From: Liolophura sinensis
Lineage: Eukaryota > Mollusca > Polyplacophora > Chitonida > Chitonidae
DNA: 64,000 bases
NCBI RefSeq assembly: GCF_032854445.1
Contig: NC_088306.1
Span: 12,767,386 to 12,831,385 of the forward strand
Reading direction: 5' to 3'
Shown here: piece by piece, positions 56,601-64,000 of the stretch
Layout: every line of letters begins with the position of its first letter
Position numbering within the stretch: position 1 is the stretch's first letter
Notes under the pieces: generated by a model
What the model was told of the DNA's origin: nothing
The model's input: the letters and a program-made list of their open reading frames with translations, nothing else
Databases searched by the model: none
Translations under genes and position numbers: made by a program

Positions 56601-59600
56601 GGCTGGGATTAAACCACAGCATTGTGTGTTCATCAGGACGAGGGAAGTTTTGAACATGTGCCTCAACTGTACCATCACTGATATCGACTGAACGAAAACT
56701 CAGAGAAATTCTTGCTTTAAACATGGAAGTGAATCTTTTCTATCAAAATTAGCTGGAATTTCCTCTACCAGCAAAGCCCCATCAGCAAAATGATTTCTTT
56801 CAGGATAATTTGAAAATCCTGATTTCCCTTGAAATCAGCTGATGAGTTAAAAATTCTCAACCCCGTTTAACCACAAATCTATAAATCACTTATGTGACGT
56901 CACTGTTCTAACTACTGCACCTCTACAGCCAGAGCTGGCATGACATGTTCCAGACAGGTTCTCTCTGCACTGGACTGCTACTGTTTGTGTTACGTGACGT
57001 CACTGTTCTAACTGCTGCACCTCTACAGCCAGCACTGGCATAACATGTTCCAGACAGGTTCTCTCTGCACTGGACTGCTACTGTTTGTGATGAACATTCA
57101 GGGCTGTGTAATGAACATGATCTTTAATAACTGCACTGTCAGGGAAACCTAATGATTAGCCTCACGTTTTGATGGTGGCCGCATCGCCTCTGTTGTCAGA
57201 CTTCATCCCGTAGTAAGCCAGCAAGGCTGTCCTGTCCACTTTGTCTATGATGAACCGTGACAAGGCCATTATCTCCTCCAGTTTGTGTAGCCTTTTCTAC
57301 AATACACAGGAACAAAAACCACTCACCAAAGAACACACTAAACAGTAAACTAGGCACACTGGTTTGAGTATTTATCGTCAGTCTTATTGTATGGACATAT
57401 CTATACTATATTTTTAAAGACTTTTTCAGTCATTGAGACTAAAATGTCTGATTCTTTAATTTGAGTAATTAATATTAAAGGCTGTACTCCAGAGTATTCC
57501 ACTCAATTGGCTGCGGACAAAATTATGAGCAAGGAAACCTGGCCCTTCTAGGCTCAACACCTTGTCATGCACTTGACAAACATGCTGATGTCACATGGTA
57601 TTTCATTGGATTAGATGACCTGGTTCGTCCAGTGTATGCGGTGTGAAGGAGGAGTCAAAGACACAATACAGAATGAAAACTGAACAACTGAAGGGTTTAA
57701 AATATGTCATTTGACTGACATGACGTGAATGACCTAAAAGGAGAAGAAAACATGACACAGGTTATGGGAAACCCGACAGCTGGACGGCAATGGCTTCAGT
57801 TCAAATGGCAGGACATTTAAAGGCCCAGAAATTTCATAACACATTGCGAAAATTTTGACAACAGCTGACTCAAACAAAAAAGCTTATTTCGTAATGGTGA
57901 GCTAAAAATGCCAATATCCCTAATTATTCAAAATAAGTAAATGTCCAAATCATTTTCATCATTCCCACCAAGTTTCATTAAGGTGATGTGAAAAATGTTA
58001 GGATACCTGACCCAAACATAAAACCTTACCATGGCCAACAAACTGAATAGTACTGGCTAAGATAAAATGGCTAAGTCAAAAACCTGATAATTTGAATAAA
58101 ACTACAAACATACCTAATTATTTAAATTATTTATTTGATGCATGCCCATCGTCCTCACCAAGTTTCAGCAAGATGGCTTAAAAATTGTGGCAACAGCTGA
58201 CCCAAACAAAAAACTTTACTCTAGCCCACAATAGTACTGGGTAAAATGGCAAAGTCAAAAACCTGATAATTTGAATAAAAATCCAAATATACCTACTCTA
58301 ATTATTTAAAATCATTTATTTCATGCAGTCCTCAAAGGATGCCCATTGTCCTCACCAAGTTTCAGCAAGATGGTGTAAAAACTGTGGCAACAGCCGACCC
58401 AAACAAAAAACCTTACCCTGGACCACATGTACAGTACTGGCTTGGATAAAATAGCTAGGTTCAAAACCTGATAATTTGAATAAAAAAGCAAACATCCCTA
58501 AATTATAACCAAAATGAATAAATGTCCAAATCATGTTGATGATTCCCACCCAGTTTCATAAAGGTGATGTGAATTTATCTGACCCAGACATAACACCTTA
58601 CTCAACTGACCCAAACCAATTACTTTACTCTGACACCAACACCAATGTCACTTCTCCCCCACACTCAAAATACCTTGTCTTACTTCCTAACAGCGAGCTA
58701 AAAATGATGCCAACATCAGATGAAAGAGCATCAAAACTTATTTGTAAATTTAGTCTTTTTTAAGGGAAAAAGGGGATTTAAAAACATTTTTGTGTCGTTG
58801 AATAATAATGTTCTCATTAAGGATGTGATGCACGTCTAATAAATATATCTGAATGTAAATTTGTTGTTTATATCGAAAAACATACCATTTAATCTGAATT
58901 ATGATAATATTAATGGATATATTAAAAATATAAATATAGTCAAAATTCCGGTTGAACACATTTGCTGAAAAGACAAAATTCTAGCGCAAATATATTTATT
59001 AGAAATATGTTACATCCTCATTTATAACATTATTAGAAAAAGGCTATATATACCAAATGGTGGTCCCAAATACCCACCATACAAAATTTATTTTCAAGTG
59101 CCTTTTTCTCTTCAAAGAAAATTCAATAACTTTTCACACTCTTTCATCCAAACTTCTTCTGTAAGTTTTATGTTTTCTTCCACCATTAAAAAATCCATAT
59201 GAACAGGGTGCTTTGAAATGCTTAAGTGTACATGCGTCTCAAGAGATACTCAAAGTGTTTAGGAAAAAACGGACACACAGCCTGGAGACCATACAGGCTG
59301 ACGCCGACAGCTGAGGCAATACCGTGATCACTGCAAACAAGAATGCAACGCTGTGCTCTTCAAAATTTTACAATATTTACTTTCCTATGTGGAGGGCTTT
59401 GTCCATTTCAGGGAGGAAATATTCCGTGCGTTCAAGATTTATCCAACCAACCTTGTCAGCATCTAAGGCTTGTAGCTGTGCAACATGAAGGGGGAGATAA
59501 TCTGGAAAGCTCGCAAGCATTTCTTCATACAGCTTTTTGGGATCTTCAACCCTGAAAATATCAGACAATATTACGTCAGTGGTCAAAGCAAGGTTTCAAA

Positions 59601-61472
59601 TCCAGAAAACAAAGTTTTGATTTACATGCTCATTTACATGCTCATTTACATGCGGTAATCCAGAAACAACTGTGACAGTATCCAAAAACAATTTCCTTCT
59701 ATTGGTTGAGGGTTAATAGACCTCTAGCAAAACTGACAGCCTTTGGCAAATTGGTGACAAAATTTGCCCCTTCTGATGTAAAAACATATATCTGAGGATG
59801 ACAAATTGCCTTAAACAAGGGTAAATTACGCGAAGGCTATAGCAACAGCAAAACAGGAAGTCGGGAATATTACTGTATATTTACTGCCTATCTGCTCATG
59901 CTCACTTACTTTGACAACCAGGATATCTTCAGATCTCTCACAGCTTCCACACACTCCTCTGCTTTTGTCTTCTCTTTCTCAGATTTGGAATCCTTGTCTT
60001 TACCATTAGACTTGCTCTTCTTGGGGTTGTCTGTCAGTATGTACTTGAAAGGGAGGGAACTCTGCAAGTGCAAAAGTTATTTAACTACTTTATGAGTATG
60101 TTGTGAAATTGAGATAATCTCCATTCTAAGAAGATAGTACTATAAAAGACTACAGAATAGAGAGTAAAATCAGAGCAGTGACAACACTGTGGCAGTTGGC
60201 AAATGGTCACACAGAACACGAGAAATCTGTTCTATTGTCTAAGGTTTACTCTTCAAGACAAGAATGAATGAATGATTATGGTTTAGCGCCACATCGGCAA
60301 TATTTCAGCCATATTGTGGCGATGAAGACAAGAGGGAATAATACAGATTCATAACAAACTTGCATACTTTTATATCCACAATAGTAGGACAGTAGCTCCT
60401 AGAAAGGACGAAGTTTTTGTTTGTTGGTATTTAATATTTCAGCATTAGCTTTATGCCCTTTTCAAGAACTACAAATTGACGACAAACAATAACAGCGTAT
60501 CAGGGAAAGACAGTAGCCAATCAACAATTGTTCCAAAAGAACAACTCTCTGCACCTTTTGATCCTGAAATTTAACTGGGGTTTTCTTTCTTGTCTTTTAT
60601 GGCCAAAACTTCCAATGCAGTATTAGAGGTGACAGATTAGTTAGCACATGTTTTCACATCAAGTCCTTTTTATGATAATAGGAAATCTTTTTTTTAAGAT
60701 CAAAAATTAATCAAATATAGTGAAAAGAACTAAAAATTGAAGATTCATCACTACATATTCGAAAATTCAAATTCATGAGGGAAATTTGCCAATAACATTG
60801 AATCATTAGATAAAAGAAACTTACAGCTTTCTTCATGGGATCTTCCTTGAATAACGTCATAGAGCCCGACAAATACCAGCCTGAGGAAGTGTTTTTTGGA
60901 ACTCTGCGAGCAGGAGAGAAGTACATTTTCATGGTAATCAGTAAACAAAGTCTTTGTGACAATGTGTTCAGGTAATGAACTTGAGGCGACAATCAGTTAC
61001 TGCGTGAGAACTTCAGTAATCAGACTTGATATCGTCTGGCTCTTTGTAAGGGAGATAACTCTTGTTCAGAATTACCTCTAATTATTAGTTTGTCCAGTAC
61101 AGAATTGTTTGTGTAGAGGATAATCGTTTGTTTTCAGATAATAATAACCTGAATAATTGTTTACTTGTTCAGACGAGAATTGTTTGCTTAAGGGTTATTT
61201 GCTTGTTTAGATGATATAACGACTTACTTGTCATCTGGAAGCGGTGCTACAAAGATGGGATAGGTCGTCCCTTTCTGCATGTTGAGCGCCGACAGTTTCT
61301 TCCCACCACTCAGCGCATTTGCCCAGGATGCATAGACATCCAGGTTAATGGTGCTAGCCAACTTATGGTGCAGCAGAAGAACCACATCTTTGAGCTTCTC
61401 CAGCATATCACGCTTCTCGTGGCGCACTTGTAGGATGATTGTATAATCTCCCTTTTCAATTTTCCCAGTGTA
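53610..61472 (-). CDS. TPP2: Tripeptidyl-peptidase II, C-terminal 377 aa (5' part beyond window)
   Basis: TPP2 is a giant cytosolic serine protease (subtilisin family) that removes tripeptides from N-termini downstream of the proteasome. Eight minus-strand exons join in frame: 61472-61228, 60903-60825, 60061-59910, 59551-59452, 57296-57166, 55698-55482, 54594-54475, 53699-53610 (TAG). Diagnostic stretches recalled from the animal protein are KGDYTIILQVRHE, FVAPLPDDK, GWYLSGSMTL, FPDYLPLHVAQLQALDADK, DRTALLAYYGMKSDNRGDAA, EMDKQKGHLIEA, and the end KYPPGYRLF, which parallels the vertebrate YPP-x-Y terminus. These belong to the C-terminal helical repeat region used in spindle assembly. The Asp-His-Ser catalytic domain is not in the window. 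Two charged linkers (KKSKSNGKDKDSKSEKEK; PPAEPQPDSTTEEEP) lie where this family varies. Confidence 0.95.
54475..54594 (-). CDS. TPP2: TPP2 exon
   Basis: Acceptor TTTCTTTCAG, donor ATTGAG|GTGAGC. Forty whole codons, RHAMVHKQYGRALKLL through LEEKPTKEQDKTF. Confidence 0.93.
54792..55128 (-). mobile_element. SINE family 2, head-truncated, in TPP2 intron
   Basis: GAGTGAGCACTTGGGGTTTA through CTACCGCTCCTGAAGCGG; the last part of the tRNA-like head is missing. Confidence 0.85.
55405..55455 (+). mobile_element. SINE family 1 tail fragment
   Basis: TATAAGTGAAATATTCTTGA, then GTACGGCGTGAAACAC, in a TPP2 intron. Confidence 0.75.
55482..55698 (-). CDS. TPP2: TPP2 exon
   Basis: Acceptor TCACATGTCAG, donor GCCAAG|GTACAG. 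Encodes EMDKQKGHLIEAYLRLGCAQ, the Pro/Glu linker and YNEMLKWIDATDAK. Confidence 0.93.
56891..57090. repeat. 100-bp tandem duplication in TPP2 intron
   Basis: Two copies exactly 100 bp apart (GTGACGTCACTGTTCTAACT at 56894 and 56994) with only a few differences. Each copy carries the CRE palindrome TGACGTCA. Confidence 0.92.
57166..57296 (-). CDS. TPP2: TPP2 exon
   Basis: Acceptor TGTATTGTAG, donor AAAAC|GTGAGG. Encodes IIDKVDRTALLAYYGMKSD. Confidence 0.93.
57840..58730. repeat. About 180-205-bp imperfect tandem repeats in TPP2 intron
   Basis: Recurring blocks ACCTGATAATTTGAATAAAA (58083, 58261, 58466), CACCAAGTTTCAGCAAGATG and CTGACCCAAACAAAAAAC, roughly four diverged copies. Family unknown. 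Confidence 0.8.
59452..59551 (-). CDS. TPP2: TPP2 exon
   Basis: Acceptor ATATTTTCAG, donor GACAAG|GTTGGT. The frame stays open past this donor to 59377, but only this site restores the family alignment (LDADK joined to KRLHKLEEI). Confidence 0.9.
59910..60061 (-). CDS. TPP2: TPP2 exon with Lys/Glu linker
   Basis: Acceptor TTTGCACTTGCAG, donor TCAAA|GTAAGT. Charged linker, then ECVEAVRDLKISWLS. Confidence 0.93.
60825..60903 (-). CDS. TPP2: TPP2 exon
   Basis: Acceptor TGCTCGCAG, donor AAAGCT|GTAAGT. Encodes SGWYLSGSMTLFKEDPMKKA. Confidence 0.93.
61228..61472 (-). CDS. TPP2: TPP2 exon (first in window)
   Basis: Minus-strand acceptor TCTTGTTACAG, donor GACAA|GTAAGT. Starts on a codon boundary, so the preceding exon (not in the window) ends in phase 0. 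Confidence 0.93.
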
Positions 61473-62519
61473 CTGTAACAAGAAATTTAAACATTCATCA
61501 ATAAGAAATCTTCCACACAAATTTGAATTTATCTTTTTCATGTTTTTGTCTATTAAATGCATCTCTTATATATAGAAAATGGGTAGGAATTCCTGATCAT
61601 TCGAAGTTTACATCAAAGCCTCTTGCAATGATGCTCAAGCCCAGCTCGGAAAATTGATCAGAGCAACTATATCCTAAGCTGGGAACTCTTCTGTCCTTAA
61701 AAACATTATTTCATTGAAATAATTATAAGTATATTTCATTCTTTGTGTGTTATAACAAAAAAAAAAAGAACACATGAACACCAAAATTGTTAATATCACA
61801 CATTATTAAAAAGCACAATACAGTACATACAAGATAAAAACATGTCATGACTTGTATAAGACTTGCAAAATAACAACACACATACATGAACTGGAGACTC
61901 AGTAGAAGAGAGTATCGATCTTGCCCCACAAAGCATTTCTCAACACAAACAAAAAAGTATTGTCAACGGGAAGAGGAAGGGGGGGGGGGGAGGGGTGTTG
62001 GAGGAGGAGGGAAATAAATAGGAATTTGACATCCTAAAAATAAAAAACTTGTTACCAAATCAATGTAATGCTGTTTTTACAAGGTAATTTATCTGCTCAC
62101 CATGGAGGGACTAGGGAGCAGTAATAGCTTCATACACAAACCCTCTGATTGAATCTACTCATGTCTGATAGCAGTATTTGTGGATAGGAAAAATTACGCA
62201 CACAAAAAAAAATGACTCATTCAAGCACATTTCCTATTTTTCTGTAGAATACTTATCCAGGTTTAAAGGTAATAAATAAATGAAACAAAATCACGTAATA
62301 AACCGATGCCTTTATAGTAACCAAAATCAAGCTACGTTAGTAACAAATGCGTTCCTTTCACAAAGCAATGCTGTGAAGGTTGTGACAGTTACGACAGAAC
62401 ACGGATCAAAGTTAAATTATGCAATGAATCAACACACCCATGCAGAGTTTCTTTACAATAATCGACAGGCGGATCTCAAGCGAGATTTCGTCAATTTTAT
62501 TCCGTGGACTGAAACTTAC

Positions 62520-62690
62520 CGCTTTTGCACTACGTTTCTGAAAGGTATAAGATCTTGTTCAAGTGCCCTATTGTTACTTCTGCCAGCTAAACCGATGTCA
62601 AACTGACAGGAGCGGTCGCTGACAGTCAGGTTTTATAGTACTAATTACCTATCAGAAGTACCTGTCTCTGAGGCTTTATATACTGAACTG
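62520..62690 (-). promoter_or_regulatory. Candidate minus-strand TATA promoter with donor-ended exon
   Basis: On the minus strand: TATATAAAG (62674-62682), a second box CTATAAAA (near 62632-62638), then a frame open from about 62630 to a consensus donor AAAGCG|GTAAGT at 62519. It contains no ATG. It could be an internal alternative TPP2 first exon or an unrelated transcript; its phase does not match the next TPP2 exon. Confidence 0.25.
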
Positions 62691-63094
62691 TATACGGCAT
62701 GTAATTTATAGTAAATGACCTGTAATTGCATGAGAAAAGTGCATGAGAAGGAAATAAAGCTCATAAAAAAAAAGAAAAAAGAGAAAAATTTTGGTGCTGA
62801 AATTTCTATTTTTTATGCAGTATATCATCCTACCTTCAAAAAACATTAGAACACCTTCCTATAGATCAGAAGGATTCACAGAATCAGGTAAAATACGGAA
62901 TTTAGTCAAGGGTAAAATTTTTGTCATGGGCATCATTTTACATAAATGGTGCAGTACAGCTGCATTCCACCCAAATATCCTGTGCCCATCACGGCTCCAT
63001 GGTCAGTTTATGGTGGGCACTCCATGGCCGGATCATGTTCCATTGTATGTGTATGATGGGCGTACAATCCGACCAGGATTTAACCATTGAGGCC

Positions 63095-63255
63095 GTACGT
63101 GAGAAGGTCTGCCAGCAACCTGCGGATGGTCGTGGGTTTCCCCCGGGCTCTGCCCGGTTTCCACCCACCATAATGCTGGCCGCCGTCGTATAAGTGAAAT
63201 ATTCTTGAGTACGGCGTAAAACACCAATCAAAAAAAAAAAAAAAAAAAAAAAAAA
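63095..63255 (+). mobile_element. SINE family 1, 5'-truncated, very recent
   Basis: Starts GTACGTGAGAAGGTCTGCC and ends CACCAATC plus a pure A run of about 25. A perfect 13-bp duplication AACCATTGAGGCC (63082-63094, 63256-63268) flanks it. Confidence 0.95.
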
Positions 63256-63609
63256 AACCATTGAGGCCGGATGATCTGAGCATCATTTTACCACATTCCA
63301 TGGTGCATGATTTCATGACATCAATACAACTGCTACATGTGTATGTTCTTGGGGCGAGTCAACGTGAAAACTCTACATTGATGTTACTATTTAGATGTCT
63401 GCAGAATGTTTACTGCAGCTAATGATGACGTTACAACATCATTCGCCTGTGTTCCCAGTCTGCACGACCTTACAAGTTTAAAAGCTACGCTGTATTATAT
63501 ATGCCCGGGGTATGCTACAATCACCGGCGTTATGGACAAAAGTAAAAACTAATTCTTGTCAATATATGAACACACAAAAGATTTGAAGAAAATCATAAAC
63601 ACAGCTTGA

Positions 63610-63990
63610 ACATTTGCAAATTATGATCAGGATGGCATGATGACACGCCCATGATGATATCACGATGGGCCCACCATGGGCGTATGATTGTGTCAGGATG
63701 GCAGGATGACACGCCCATGATGGTACCACGACGGGCCCACCATGGGCGTACGATCATGTTGGGAAGGCAGGATGACACGCCCATGATGGAATCATGATGG
63801 GCCCACCATGGGCATGCGATCGTGTCAGGATGGCAGGATGACATGCCCATGATGGTACCATGATGGGCCCACCATGGGCGTACGATTGTGTCAGGATGGC
63901 AGGATGACACGCCCATGATGGTACCATGATGGGCCCACCATGGGCATAAGATCGTGTCGGGATGGTAGTAGGGAATGGATCAGGGTCCAT
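63610..63990. repeat. 66-bp palindromic minisatellite, about 5.5 copies
   Basis: Units of GTCAGGATGGCAGGATGACA, CGCCCATGATGGTACCATGA, TGGGCCCACCATGGGCGTA, spaced 66 bp. Each unit is centred on GGTACC with near-palindromic arms. The array decays toward 63990. Confidence 0.95.
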
Positions 63991-64000
63991 GTGTCCATGC

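Larger units (their letters stand above)
61473..64000. other. TPP2 intron (right edge of window)
   Basis: No upstream TPP2 exon was found here. It contains a G-rich tract at 61980, a plus-strand 108-codon chance frame at 62280-62606, a candidate minus-strand promoter/exon, a young SINE and a palindromic minisatellite. Confidence 0.5.

Noticed and set aside
59377-59451. Extension of the TPP2 exon past LDADK
   Set aside because: Frame stays open, but only the donor at 59451 restores the family alignment across the next junction.
62280-62606. Plus-strand 108-codon frame in a TPP2 intron
   Set aside because: Unrecognised, no promoter on that strand; overlaps a better minus-strand candidate exon.
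63593-63990. Minus-strand frames with GVSSCHPDT repeats
   Set aside because: Translation of the 66-bp minisatellite.

Overview
This is an AT-rich animal nuclear window. Genes are split by GT-AG introns, introns run to several kilobases, and most of the sequence is noncoding and littered with short tRNA-headed SINEs and minisatellites. The commonest SINE ends in a conserved block (TGAAATATTCTTGAGTACGG...GTAAAACACCAATCA) that I associate with molluscan V-type SINEs. Together with the gene content this suggests a mollusc, or another lophotrochozoan. The species cannot be named from the sequence.

Layout. 1-8.6 kb: no gene recognised; two old SINEs and one short tandem array. 8.6-13.3 kb (+): the last eight exons of a protein-coding gene I cannot name (about 643 residues, with a long acidic/Ser-Thr-rich last exon). 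13.5-25 kb: intergenic, with a 43-bp minisatellite, many SINEs, hairpins and three CACGTG-rich patches that look regulatory. 25.3-30.7 kb (+): five-exon PRD-class homeobox gene 1. 33.2-42.8 kb (+): five-exon PRD-class homeobox gene 2. The two homeobox genes have the same four intron phases (1, 2, 0, 1), including an intron inside the codon of homeodomain Arg5, so they are a tandem paralogous pair. Both carry the RAPYPDVF signature that I associate with Repo-like homeodomains. Gene 2 keeps an octapeptide (HAIDNILG) and an OAR-like tail; gene 1 has neither. 43-51 kb: intergenic, with SINEs (one nested inside another), a Tc1-like transposase remnant and a 49-bp minisatellite. 53.6-61.5 kb (-): the last eight exons of tripeptidyl-peptidase II (TPP2), about 377 C-terminal residues. 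The catalytic subtilisin domain lies beyond the right edge. 61.5-64 kb: a TPP2 intron with a candidate minus-strand promoter/exon, a very recent SINE and a 66-bp palindromic minisatellite.

How the genes fit together. The two homeobox genes form the one functional cluster. Each has a large first intron containing a patch dense in transcription-factor-like sites (CACGTG and CATTGT in gene 1; TAAT, TAATTA and a POU octamer in gene 2), as expected of developmental regulators. The unknown gene and TPP2 are simply neighbours. Coordinates of exons come from reading frame, phase continuity and splice consensus by eye; no alignment or search was run.
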